This document shows, one piece after another, positions 33,715-43,789 of a DNA stretch of 64,000 nucleotides. The notes under the pieces are model-generated. The model made no database searches. It had not been told where the DNA came from and was given only the letters and a program-made list of their open reading frames with translations. How positions within the stretch are numbered: position 1 is the stretch's first letter; the number at the start of each line of letters is the position of its first letter. Source of the DNA: an uncultured Porphyromonas sp. (GTDB lineage Bacteria; Bacteroidota; Bacteroidia; Bacteroidales; Porphyromonadaceae); contig NZ_CALIXW010000046.1 of the NCBI RefSeq assembly GCF_938046015.1, forward strand, positions 62,001-126,000, written 5' to 3'. A program made the translations under genes and the position numbers.

Positions 33715-35031
33715 TTGAGCTACAGGCGGATACTGCTGCAGGTGGCTCTAGTGCTGTGCCTATTGCTCAGCGCCCTGCTTCCCGTCGCGGCTCAGAGCCT
33801 AGGGACCAGCGCCACGCAGGGACTGCCCGCTCAGCTGAGCCCTGAGGCGCAGATCAGCTTCCTCGCCGCCGCGCCGAGTGCCGAGGCCTCCTATACGCTC
33901 TACGGCCATGCGGGGCTGCGTGTACAGGATGCCGTGCAGGGCTTGGATGTGACCTTCAACTACGGGATCTTCAACTTCGACGACGACTTCACCATCCGCT
34001 TTACCCAGGGCAAGACGGACTACCTGGTCGTCCCCATGCCCACCGAGGCCTATCTGGCCGAGTACCTCAGCCGTGGTGCCGTGCGCGAGGTGACACTCCT
34101 CACCGATAGCCTGCAGCGTGCCCAGCTGTGGGCGCGACTCCTGGACAACATCCGTCCCGAGAACGCTACCTACAGGTACAATGCCTTCCGCAACAACTGC
34201 AGCACCCGCCCCATAGACCTCTATCTGGAGACGCTCCCGGGCTATGATCCCAAGCAAGGGCCGCCTACCCTCTACTATGTCGACCCCGCCGATAGCGTGC
34301 CACCCCGTAGCTGGCGCAGCGTGATCAACGAGCTGGAGGCGCCCTCGCCTTGGCTTGTCTTCGGCACGGACCTGGCGATGGGGCGTGAGCTGGATGATCT
34401 GATGACGCTGCGGGATCAGTTCTTCATCCCGCTGACGGCTGCCGAGCTCTTAACCAAGCTCTTCGTCTGCTATCCTACGGCTGAGGGCCCGCGCAAGATC
34501 CGCCCCGTGCTCTCGGCACGCTGGCTGGAGGCTCCCGAGGGGGTGACTCCGCCGCCCGCGCCCGTCGAGGACTCCTTCTGGTCGGAGCTCCTAGCGCCGC
34601 TGCCCGTCTTTAGTCTGCTGCTCTTCGCCTCGATTGGGCACTTCATCCTCCGCCGTCAGAGGCGTCGTCTCCCAGGGATCGTGGAGGGCTTGATCTTCCT
34701 CCTAGCAGGCCTTGCTGGCACGCTCCTCTGCTTCATCGTCTTCGTCTCGGAGCATCCGATGACCTACCCCAATGTGGCGGTACTGGCGCTGAATCCCCTC
34801 TACCTCGCCTCCTTCGTCCTGCAGCTCTTCGGTGCGCGCTGGATGCTGCTCCGTCGCCTGGCCTATCGCGTGGAGCTTGTCCTGCTCCTGCTCTGCCCGC
34901 TGCTGGCCTACCTCACGGGGCAGACACTCCACCCCGCCATGTACCTCCTCATCGCGGCCCTCGCGCTGTGGATCCTGGCGCGCCTGCTGTACCTCATGCC
35001 TCGCCCACGTCCCGAGGTGGACCCTAGATAA
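33715..35031 (+). CDS. Lnb-type (DUF4105) lipoprotein N-acyltransferase homologue
   Basis: A protein of about 438 residues. A signal peptide or first helix (ILLQVALVLCLLLSALLPVAAQ) is followed by a periplasmic domain with YTLYGHAGLRV (His65), FNYGIFNFDDDFTIRFTQGK and the motif YNAFRNNCSTRP (Cys162), the pattern of DUF4105, now known as the Lnb N-terminal domain. The C-terminal part has about five membrane helices, as in Lnb. Lnb proteins add the third acyl chain to lipoproteins in Bacteroidota, using a Cys and His. No ATG exists near the start: the TTG at 33715 directly before the signal peptide was chosen; a GTG at 33658 is the alternative. The next gene starts 3 bases after its stop. Confidence 0.8.
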   Translation: MSYRRILLQVALVLCLLLSALLPVAAQSLGTSATQGLPAQLSPEAQISFLAAAPSAEASYTLYGHAGLRVQDAVQGLDVTFNYGIFNFDDDFTIRFTQGKTDYLVVPMPTEAYLAEYLSRGAVREVTLLTDSLQRAQLWARLLDNIRPENATYRYNAFRNNCSTRPIDLYLETLPGYDPKQGPPTLYYVDPADSVPPRSWRSVINELEAPSPWLVFGTDLAMGRELDDLMTLRDQFFIPLTAAELLTKLFVCYPTAEGPRKIRPVLSARWLEAPEGVTPPPAPVEDSFWSELLAPLPVFSLLLFASIGHFILRRQRRRLPGIVEGLIFLLAGLAGTLLCFIVFVSEHPMTYPNVAVLALNPLYLASFVLQLFGARWMLLRRLAYRVELVLLLLCPLLAYLTGQTLHPAMYLLIAALALWILARLLYLMPRPRPEVDPR

Positions 35032-35034
35032 GTA

Positions 35035-36618
35035 ATGAGTAAGTTCCTCTCCCCCCTAGAGCAGCGCAGCATGCGCTACTTGATGACCTCGCTGCTAGCC
35101 CTCGTGGCGATGCAGCAGGGACTACGTGCCGAGGAGCTCCCTCGGCTCGTGGTCTACATCACGGTAGAGGATCTACGCACCGACTACCTCGAGCAGCTGC
35201 AGCCGCTGCTGGGCTCGGGCGGCTTCGGGCGCCTCATGCAGGAGGGCAAGGTCTATCCCCGCCTTAGCTATCCGCTGGCCGAGCTCAATAGAGCCTCCGC
35301 CACCGCTACGCTCCATACGGGAGCCTACCCCGCCACGCACGGGGTGGAGCGCCCTGTCGTCTGGCTGCCGCACGCTGGCCGCGTGCAGGAGCTCTTCTAC
35401 GACACTAATTATCAGGGGAACTATACCCGCGACAGCTATTCGCCCAAGGCGCTCTTGGTACAGACGCTGGGCGACCGCATGAAGGAGGCTTCGGGCGGCT
35501 CGAGTATCGTCTACAGCCTCTCGGCCGATGCCGCCACGGCTATCGCTGCAGGCGGCTGGACGGCCAACGGAGCCTACTGGCTCGATAGCCGCATGGCGGC
35601 CTGGTCCAGCAGCAGCTACTACGAGCGTATGCCCGCCACGCTGGAGGCCTACAATCGCAGCAGCGACGGGCCCAATAAGCGCCTCGTCTCAGGGCAGCTC
35701 GCTTGGTCACCCCTTAGCCGCTATACCAGCCCGGCACAGAGCTGGTCGGACTGGGGGCGTAGCTTCAGTCACCGCTATCCCAGCGGGGATGCCCAGGCCT
35801 TCAAGCGCAGTGCGCTGGCTAACGAAGAGGTCACGCGCCTGGCGCTCAAGCTTATCGACCAGGGCGGCTATGCCGAGAGCAAGACCCCAGGCCTCCTAGC
35901 CCTCTCCTACAGCCTCGACGTAGCCCCCGAGGGGCAGACGAGCGAGCTGAGCAGTGAGGAGGTCGATGCCTACGTGCGTCTTGACCGAGATCTGGCGAGC
36001 ATCGTCAGCGAGCTGGAGCGCAAGCTCGGCCGCGGGCGCTGCCTCATTGCCCTGACGGGCACAGGCTACAGCCACTACCGCAGGCCACGGCCCAAGGCCT
36101 TGGAGGCGCATTCGGGGCGCTTCAGTGCCAAGAAGGGCGCGGCCCTGCTGAACCTCTATCTCTCCGCCCTGCATGGTCAGGGCAGCTGGGTGGAGCGCTG
36201 CGCTGATGGCCGCCTCTACCTGAACAAGAAGCTCGCTGAGAGCCGCAAGCTCAGCCTCGCCTCACTGCAGGACGAGTCCGCCGCCTTCCTCGCTGAGATG
36301 GAGGGCGTAGGAGCGGCCGTCGCTGGCGGGCGCCTCATGCAGGGCGCTGCGGGTGAGCTGGCTCTAGCCCTTCGCCGTGCCGTCCACACCCGCTATCAGG
36401 CAGATGTCTACTGGAGTCTGCTGCCCGGCTGGGAGGTGGAGGAGAGTGCCGACAGCCCCAACCTATGGCTGCAGGCCCTCAGCGTCGATACCCCCTGCAT
36501 CCTCTGGGGAGCGGGGCTCACGCCTAAGACCTTCGACTATCCTATCCTCGCGGCGCCCGACGTCGTCAAGGCCATCGCCCGTGTCCTGAGGATACGCCCC
36601 CCCAACGCCGCCTACTAG
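35035..36618 (+). CDS. Degenerate alkaline-phosphatase-superfamily protein
   Basis: A 527-residue exported protein of the PafA or phosphodiesterase fold. A signal peptide (MRYLMTSLLALVAMQQGLRA) begins at residue 13, so the ATG at 35071 may be the real start. The fold is recognisable from LVVYITVEDLRTDYLEQL, LHTGAYPATHGV, ALLVQTLGDRMKEA and RLDRDLASIVSELERKLG. By eye, the active-site positions are changed: VDQMR-type Asp is Glu45, the nucleophile Thr position is Arg86, and the TADHG metal site reads TGTGYSH. It is probably inactive as a phosphatase and may bind or scaffold. Its gene is almost fused to the Lnb-like gene, suggesting a joint role at the envelope. Confidence 0.72.
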   Translation: MSKFLSPLEQRSMRYLMTSLLALVAMQQGLRAEELPRLVVYITVEDLRTDYLEQLQPLLGSGGFGRLMQEGKVYPRLSYPLAELNRASATATLHTGAYPATHGVERPVVWLPHAGRVQELFYDTNYQGNYTRDSYSPKALLVQTLGDRMKEASGGSSIVYSLSADAATAIAAGGWTANGAYWLDSRMAAWSSSSYYERMPATLEAYNRSSDGPNKRLVSGQLAWSPLSRYTSPAQSWSDWGRSFSHRYPSGDAQAFKRSALANEEVTRLALKLIDQGGYAESKTPGLLALSYSLDVAPEGQTSELSSEEVDAYVRLDRDLASIVSELERKLGRGRCLIALTGTGYSHYRRPRPKALEAHSGRFSAKKGAALLNLYLSALHGQGSWVERCADGRLYLNKKLAESRKLSLASLQDESAAFLAEMEGVGAAVAGGRLMQGAAGELALALRRAVHTRYQADVYWSLLPGWEVEESADSPNLWLQALSVDTPCILWGAGLTPKTFDYPILAAPDVVKAIARVLRIRPPNAAY

Positions 36619-36756
36619 CCGAGAGGCTCGTAGACCCTACTGCGCCCTCCTCGGAGCGTGCGCCGAGCCCCTCTGAGGCCTAGCCTAGGCCATGGGCTCC
36701 CCCCGCCTTTGGGGGAGCTTCCACACCCTTTCCAAGCAACAAACACAAGATACATA

Positions 36757-39700
36757 ATGGGATTTACAGACTTTCTGTCGAAGCTCTTCGGCAACAAATC
36801 ACAGCGTGACCTCAAGGAGATCACCCCTTGGGTGGAGCGTGTCAAAGCTATTTACCCCGAGATCGACGCCCTCAGCCACGATGAGCTGCGTGCACGCACG
36901 GCAGCCCTTCGCCAGCGCATCCAGGACTATGTCGCCAACGAGCGTGCCGAGGTAGAGGCCCTCAAGGCCAGCGTCGAGGGCAAGGACCTCGATGCTCGCG
37001 AGGAGATCTGGAGCAAGGTAGACAAGCTCGAGAAGGAGATCCTCGACAAGCTGGAGCTCGTCCTCGACGAGATCCACCCCGAGGCCTTCGCCATCGTCAA
37101 GAGCACGGGGCGCCGCTTTGCGGAGGCTCCCGAGCTGCGAGTACAGGCTACGGACTTCGACCGCGAGCTCAGCGTGACGCACGACTTCGTCCGTATTGAG
37201 GGCGACACGGCCGTCTATCAGAACCACTGGGTCGCTGGGGGCAACGAGATCACCTGGGACATGGTGCACTACGATGTGCAGCTCTTCGGGGGGACGGTAC
37301 TGCACCGCGGCAAGATCGCCGAGATGGCTACGGGTGAAGGTAAGACGCTGGTGGCGACGCTGCCCGTCTTCCTCAACGCCCTCACGGGGAACGGTGTGCA
37401 CGTCGTCACCGTCAACGATTACCTCTCCAAGCGTGACTCGGAGTGGATGGGCCCCCTATACATGTTCCACGGTCTCAGCGTCGACTGCATCGACAAGCAC
37501 CGACCCAACACGCCCGAGCGCCGCGCGGCCTACAACGCTGACATCACCTTCGGGACGAACAATGAGTTCGGCTTCGACTACCTGCGCGACAATATGGCCA
37601 CCAGCCCCGAGGACCTTGTGCAGCGCAAGCACAACTATGCTATCGTGGACGAAGTGGACTCCGTGCTCATCGACGACGCCCGTACGCCACTGATCATCTC
37701 GGGCCCTGTGCCCAAGGGTGACGACCAGCTCTTCGAGCAGTTCCTGCCCAATGTGGAGACCGTCGTCGAGGCGCAGCGCCGCCTCTGCCAGCAGCTCCTC
37801 ATCGACGCCAAGAAGAAGATCGGGAGCGACGACAAGAAGGAGCAGGAGGAAGGCTACTTCCTACTCTTCCGCTCCTACAAGGGTATGCCCAAGAGCAAGC
37901 CTCTGATCAAGTACCTCAGCGAGCCTGGTATCAAGACCGGTATGCTCAAGGTCGAGGAGGAGTACATGGCCGACAACATGCGCCAGATGCATATCGTCAC
38001 CGACGAGCTCTACTTCGTCATCGACGAGAAGCAGAATAGCATCGAGCTCTCGGACAAGGGTATCGACCTCTTGACGCAAGGCACCGATGACAGCCGCTTC
38101 TTCATCCTTCCCGACATCGCTTCGCTCCTGGCGGAGCTTGCCGCTGAGGGCCTCACGCCCGAGGAGCACGCTGCCCGCAAGGAGGCGCTGCTCTCCGACT
38201 ACGCCGTCAAGAGCGAGCGCGTACACACGGTCAACCAGCTCCTCAAGGCCTACACGCTCTTTGAGAAGGACGACCAGTACGTCGTCATGGACGGCAAGGT
38301 AATGATCGTCGACGAGCAGACGGGCCGTATCATGGACGGCCGTCGCTACTCCGACGGGCTGCACCAGGCTATCGAGGCCAAGGAGCGCGTCCACGTGGAG
38401 GCCGCTACGCAGACCTTCGCCACGATCACGCTGCAGAACTACTTCCGCATGTATCACAAGCTCTCTGGGATGACCGGTACGGCCGAGACCGAGGCTGGTG
38501 AGCTGTGGGATATCTACAAGCTGGACGTCGTGGTCATCCCCACCAACCGCCCCATCGCGCGCCACGACCTCAACGACCGCATCTACAAGACGGCCCGTGA
38601 GAAGTACGCTGCCGTCATTGAGGAGATCGTCCGCCTCGTCGAGGGTGGACGCCCCGTGCTGGTCGGTACGACCTCGGTCGAGATCTCGCAGCTGCTGAGC
38701 AAGATGCTCACCCTGCGCAAGATCCCCCACAATGTCCTCAATGCTAAGCTCCACCAGAAGGAGGCCGAGATCGTCGCCCAGGCAGGTAAGCCCGGTGTCG
38801 TGACCATCGCCACCAACATGGCTGGGCGTGGTACCGACATCAAGCTCACGCCCGAGGTCAAGGCTGCAGGTGGGCTCGCGATCATCGGTACCGAGCGCCA
38901 CGAGTCGCGCCGTGTAGACCGCCAGCTGCGTGGTCGTGCAGGTCGTCAGGGTGACCCCGGGTCCTCTGTCTTCTTCGTCTCGCTGGAGGACCACCTGATG
39001 CGTCTCTTCGCCTCCGACCGTCTCTCCGCGATGATGGACAAGATGGGCTTCCAGGAGGGCGAGGTACTGGAGCACAGCATGCTCAATAAGGCCGTAGAGC
39101 GCGCACAGAAGAAGGTCGAGGAGAACAACTTCGGCATCCGCAAGCGTCTCCTCGAGTACGACGACGTGATGAACTCCCAGCGTGAGGTCATCTACAAGCG
39201 TCGCCGCCATGCCCTCATGGGTGAGCGTATCGAGATGGACGTCATGAATACGCTCTACGACGCTGGGCGTATCCTCGTCGACGCACACCGCGAGGCCGAG
39301 GACTTCGACAGCTTCAGCGTGGACGTCATGCGTACCTTCGCCATCGAGGCGCCCTTTGACGCGGAGACCTTCCGCAGGACCAAGGCCGATCAGCTAGCAG
39401 ACCTACTCTACGACGCCGTCGAGGCCGCCTTCCAGCGCCGTGCCGCTCTGATCGCCGAGCAGGCCTATCCTGTGCTCCATCAGGTCTACCAGGAGCAGGG
39501 CCAGATCTACGAGCGCATCATGGTACCGCTGACCGATGGCCGTCTGGTCTACAACGTCAGCTGCAACCTCCGCGACGCCGATGCCAGCGAGGGCCGCACG
39601 ATCATGAAGGAGTTCGAGAAGTCCGTCGTCCTGCACCACATCGATGAGGCGTGGAAGGAGCACCTGCGTGAGATGGACGAGCTGCGCAACTCGGTGCAGA

Positions 39701-40059
39701 ACGCTAGCTATGAGAACAAGGATCCCCTCCTCGTCTACAAGCTGGAGTCCTACGAGCTCTTCCGCCAGATGATCGAGGAGATGAACCGCAAGACGGCCTC
39801 CGTGCTGATGCGCGTCCACCTCAACATCGCGCCGCCTAGTGACCAGGAGCTCCGCGAGCTCGAGATCCAGGCAGCCGAGACGCAGCGACAGATCGCCGAG
39901 CAGCAGTACCGCGAGGGACGCGATGAGGTCGGCAGCGAGGCGCACGAGGAGGCTCAGCGCCGCACGCCTGCCCGCGCTACGCACAGCGTCGGTCGCAATG
40001 ACCTCTGCCCCTGCGGTAGCGGCAAGAAGTTCAAGCACTGCCACGGCCGCGGCCTCTAG
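36757..40059 (+). CDS. secA: Preprotein translocase ATPase SecA
   Basis: A 1100-residue SecA, the long form usual in Bacteroidota. Walker A is in MATGEGKTLVATLP near residue 192, the DEAD-type Walker B is in IVDEVDSVLIDDARTPL near residue 298, and further SecA blocks include TNNEFGFDYLRDNM, FRMYHKLSGMTGTAETE, TNMAGRGTDIKL and GRAGRQGDPGSS. The C-terminus carries the zinc-binding SEC-C motif CPCGSGKKFKHCH. It drives export of unfolded proteins through SecYEG. The frame is open to 36658, but the ATG at 36757 gives the standard N-terminus (MGFTDFLSKLFGNKSQRDLK). The gene stands alone, with its own terminator. Confidence 0.97.
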   Translation: MGFTDFLSKLFGNKSQRDLKEITPWVERVKAIYPEIDALSHDELRARTAALRQRIQDYVANERAEVEALKASVEGKDLDAREEIWSKVDKLEKEILDKLELVLDEIHPEAFAIVKSTGRRFAEAPELRVQATDFDRELSVTHDFVRIEGDTAVYQNHWVAGGNEITWDMVHYDVQLFGGTVLHRGKIAEMATGEGKTLVATLPVFLNALTGNGVHVVTVNDYLSKRDSEWMGPLYMFHGLSVDCIDKHRPNTPERRAAYNADITFGTNNEFGFDYLRDNMATSPEDLVQRKHNYAIVDEVDSVLIDDARTPLIISGPVPKGDDQLFEQFLPNVETVVEAQRRLCQQLLIDAKKKIGSDDKKEQEEGYFLLFRSYKGMPKSKPLIKYLSEPGIKTGMLKVEEEYMADNMRQMHIVTDELYFVIDEKQNSIELSDKGIDLLTQGTDDSRFFILPDIASLLAELAAEGLTPEEHAARKEALLSDYAVKSERVHTVNQLLKAYTLFEKDDQYVVMDGKVMIVDEQTGRIMDGRRYSDGLHQAIEAKERVHVEAATQTFATITLQNYFRMYHKLSGMTGTAETEAGELWDIYKLDVVVIPTNRPIARHDLNDRIYKTAREKYAAVIEEIVRLVEGGRPVLVGTTSVEISQLLSKMLTLRKIPHNVLNAKLHQKEAEIVAQAGKPGVVTIATNMAGRGTDIKLTPEVKAAGGLAIIGTERHESRRVDRQLRGRAGRQGDPGSSVFFVSLEDHLMRLFASDRLSAMMDKMGFQEGEVLEHSMLNKAVERAQKKVEENNFGIRKRLLEYDDVMNSQREVIYKRRRHALMGERIEMDVMNTLYDAGRILVDAHREAEDFDSFSVDVMRTFAIEAPFDAETFRRTKADQLADLLYDAVEAAFQRRAALIAEQAYPVLHQVYQEQGQIYERIMVPLTDGRLVYNVSCNLRDADASEGRTIMKEFEKSVVLHHIDEAWKEHLREMDELRNSVQNASYENKDPLLVYKLESYELFRQMIEEMNRKTASVLMRVHLNIAPPSDQELRELEIQAAETQRQIAEQQYREGRDEVGSEAHEEAQRRTPARATHSVGRNDLCPCGSGKKFKHCHGRGL

Positions 40060-40100
40060 CTCCGAGCCCTCAGCGAGCGCCTGAAAGGCTCATCAACTGA

Positions 40101-40147
40101 GCGCAGCGCCTCGACGTCCTCGTGACGTCGGGGCGCTGCGCCTTTTT
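40101..40147 (+). terminator. Intrinsic terminator after secA
   Basis: A GC-rich stem of about 16 bp (GCGCAGCGCC and CGACGT pairing with ACGTCG and GGCGCTGCGC) followed by CTTTTTAT. It lies 41 bases after the secA stop. Confidence 0.9.
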
Positions 40148-40191
40148 ATGCTTCGATGGGAGTGCGCTCGAGGGCGAGCCTCGAGCCTCGC

Positions 40192-40274
40192 TAAGGGATA
40201 TCAGTGCGCCCCCGCGAGGGGTATCCCTCAGACGCTTCAAGGACGTCCCTCAGCGCCCTGACTGATATCCCTCG
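40192..40274. repeat. 22-bp-period palindrome array 4 (four units)
   Basis: Units start at 40192, 40215, 40237 and 40259 (spacings 23, 22, 22): TAAGGGATATCAGTGC, CGAGGGGTATCCCTCA, TCAAGGACGTCCCTCA, TGACTGATATCCCTCG. A CCCTAG motif follows at the next lattice position (40286). It sits between the secA terminator and a REP-like block. Confidence 0.85.
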
Positions 40275-40318
40275 CGCGCCTTCCCCCCTAGCCCCGCGTG
40301 CTGCTCGGACGGAGTGCT

Positions 40319-40432
40319 AAGCCCCTACAGGGGCGACCCCGGAAAAGCCCAGGGTGCGCGGCCCTGAAAGGGCGACCAAACCCTGGGTAGACCGCAAGTA
40401 TAAGAAACACAGCCCTACAGGGGCGACCCTCC
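40319..40432. repeat. REP-like element, second copy
   Basis: GCCCCTACAGGGGCGACC, GCCCTGAAAGGGCGACC and GCCCTACAGGGGCGACC follow one another with the same intervening text (CCCAGGGTGCG, CCCTGGGTAG, AAGTATAAGA) as in 25583-25700. Only the left half of the larger inverted repeat seen there is present. The remaining 390 bases up to the lutA start hold nothing recognised. Confidence 0.85.
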
Positions 40433-40824
40433 GAGCCGTCGTGGTGCCGTCGCCCTAGGATCTCGACTTCACGCTGGCTTGCGTTGCGGGTGTTCCCCGC
40501 GGGTGCTTGTGGCTCCCTTTGCCCTTACCTCAAGTATGGGTATGCGCGTCGCTTACCTTGAGGGCTAGCTCTCGGAATAGCGGCTGGTGCTAGCCTCGCG
40601 GCTAAGGGGGACGGCGCTGACCTTAGGCTTAGGATTCCGGGTGAACTCGGAGAGGAGGGGAGCGCGTGCGGGCGGGGAGTAGGGTGCTCGCTAGTCGGCT
40701 GAGCCTGCAGGCACAAGGCTCTGCGCAAGGTATTTGGTATTGTCCTCAAGAGGTTTTACCTTAGCAGTGGACGAAGCACATGGAGGAACAGCTTCGCCTC
40801 ATCACTCTAAACGGTTTATAGTAT

Positions 40825-41558
40825 ATGAGAGTAGGACTATTCATCCCCTGCTACGTCAATGCTATCTACCCCCACGTAGGGATAGCGACCTACCAGCTAC
40901 TGACAGCTCTAGGCCATGACGTAGTGTATCCGCTGAACCAGACCTGCTGTGGCCAGCCCATGGCCAATGCGGGCTATCAGTACCAAGCCAAGAACCTTGC
41001 GCGACGCTTCGAGGAGCTCTTTGAGGGCTTCGACGTCATCGTCGGCCCCTCGGCCAGCTGTGTCGCCTTCGTCAAGGAGAACTATGGCCATATCCTCGCC
41101 GGGGAGCACCGCTGCCAGACCCCTGGCCGCGTGCGCGACGTCATCGAGTTCCTGCACGATGACCTCAAGGTCAGCTCCCTGCCCAGCCGCTTCCCCTACC
41201 GCGTCAGCATCCACAACAGCTGCCACGGAGTACGCGAGCTCCACCTCTCTACGCCCAGTGAGCGTAACCTCCCCTACATGAACAAGATCCGCAACCTCCT
41301 GGAGCTCGTCGAGGGCATCGAGGTCGTCGAGCCCGAGCGTATCGATGAGTGCTGTGGCTTCGGGGGGATGTACGCCATCGAGGAGCCTGAGGTCAGTGCC
41401 TGCATGGGTCGGGACAAGGTCAAGGACCACATGAGTACGGGCGCTGCCTACATCACGGGTAGTGACAGCAGCTGCCTGATGCACATGCAGGGCGTCATTG
41501 ACCGTGAGCACTATCCTATACAGACCATTCACGCCATCGAAATCCTAGCAGCCAACCT

Positions 41559-41562
<4 letters not shown>
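40825..41562 (+). CDS. lutA: Lactate utilisation protein LutA
   Basis: A 245-residue cytoplasmic protein with two cysteine-rich CCG-type domains: QTCCGQPMANAG near residue 40 and DECCGFGGMYAI near residue 174, with HNSCHGVRELH near residue 130. These bind an iron-sulfur cluster as in LutA/YkgE. With LutB and LutC it forms an L-lactate dehydrogenase complex that oxidises lactate to pyruvate. Its stop overlaps the ATG of lutB by four bases. Lactate is abundant in mixed oral or gut communities, so this operon may serve cross-feeding. No promoter matching the local -7 consensus was found upstream. Confidence 0.92.
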
Positions 41563-42932
<1,370 letters not shown>

Positions 42933-42937
42933 GGCCT

Positions 42938-43528
42938 ATGTCACACGCTAAGCAAGGCGTCCTGGAGAACATCCGACGCTATACCACCCATCGCGAGGCT
43001 CACCCCGACCTAGAGGGCTTCGCAGCGATTACCTACCCGGACCGCGTCCAGCAGTTCGAGCGCATCATGACGGAGGTCGGCGGACGCGTCGTCCTGCTGC
43101 AGCCTGGGGACGATCTGGCGGCCATCATCCGCGAGCTCTACCCCGAGGCCCAGCGCTTCATCAGCGACCTCGAGCTGCCCGGCCTCGGCAGCCTGCGTCC
43201 CAGTGAGGCAGGCGACCCGACGGCCATGAACGGTACGGATGTCACCATCGTCGAGACGCCTCTCGGCGTCTGTGAGAACGGCTGCTGCTGGGTCGAGCAG
43301 CGGGACGAGTGGCGGGCGGAGTTCTTCATCGCGGAGAACCTCGTCTTTGTCCTGAACCGCTCCGACCTTGTGGACAACATGCATCAGGCCATGCGCCGCG
43401 TGCGTCAGCTCAATCCTCAGAGCCCCTTCTCGGGCTTCATCAGCGGGCCCAGCAAGACCGCTGACATCGAGCAGGCCCTCGTCATGGGCGCTCACGGTGC
43501 CCGCGGGGTGACCGTCCTCCTCCGCTAG
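42938..43528 (+). CDS. lutC: Lactate utilisation protein LutC
   Basis: A 196-residue LUD-domain protein. The conserved blocks are VTIVETPLGVCENGCCWVEQ near residue 105, ENLVFVLNRSDLVDNMHQAM near residue 135 and FISGPSKTADIEQALVMGAHGARGVTVLL at the C-terminus, the latter being the family's nucleotide-like loop. It is the third component of the LutABC complex. The frame extends upstream into lutB, but the ATG at 42938, 5 bases after the lutB stop, fits the family start. A strong hairpin 29 bases after its stop closes the operon. Confidence 0.92.
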   Translation: MSHAKQGVLENIRRYTTHREAHPDLEGFAAITYPDRVQQFERIMTEVGGRVVLLQPGDDLAAIIRELYPEAQRFISDLELPGLGSLRPSEAGDPTAMNGTDVTIVETPLGVCENGCCWVEQRDEWRAEFFIAENLVFVLNRSDLVDNMHQAMRRVRQLNPQSPFSGFISGPSKTADIEQALVMGAHGARGVTVLLR

Positions 43529-43556
43529 TCTGCAGCCCTCCCAAGAGGCGACAAAA

Positions 43557-43602
43557 GCCACGCGGGGCTCATCCATCGACTGATGGGTGAGCCCCGCGTG
43601 GC
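43557..43602. terminator. Hairpin between lutC and the convergent yeiH gene
   Basis: A stem of about 21 bp with one G-T pair (43557-43577 with 43582-43602) and a 4-base loop, preceded by AAAA, so it could act on both strands. The facing gene on the minus strand ends at 43790. Confidence 0.85.
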
Positions 43603-43701
43603 GTATCGGGCTACCGGAGGAAGGAGGTGGGAGAGGCCTCAGGAGAAGCGCTTAGGCCGCTCAGGACAGCCCCCTCGGGCTACTCGTCTGGAGGGCGCCG
43701 C

Positions 43702-43709
43702 TACCTTTG
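43702..43709 (+). promoter_or_regulatory. Orphan -7 box pointing into the yeiH 3' end
   Basis: TACCTTTG followed by CG matches TAnnTTTG, but no plus-strand gene follows; the only downstream gene is yeiH on the opposite strand. It may be chance or the start of an antisense or small RNA. Confidence 0.3.
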
Positions 43710-43789
43710 CGGGCGCTGGGGGGGTGCTCTTAAAAGGCCCTTAGAGCGGGAGGGGATCGGGTCGGAAGACCGCTTGGGTCGCGCTCGCA

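Noticed and set aside
37861..39288. 475-residue reverse-strand open frame inside secA
   Set aside because: It lies entirely opposite secA in a GC-rich genome where such frames are common, and its composition (rich in Asp, Val, Leu, His) is that of an antisense shadow.
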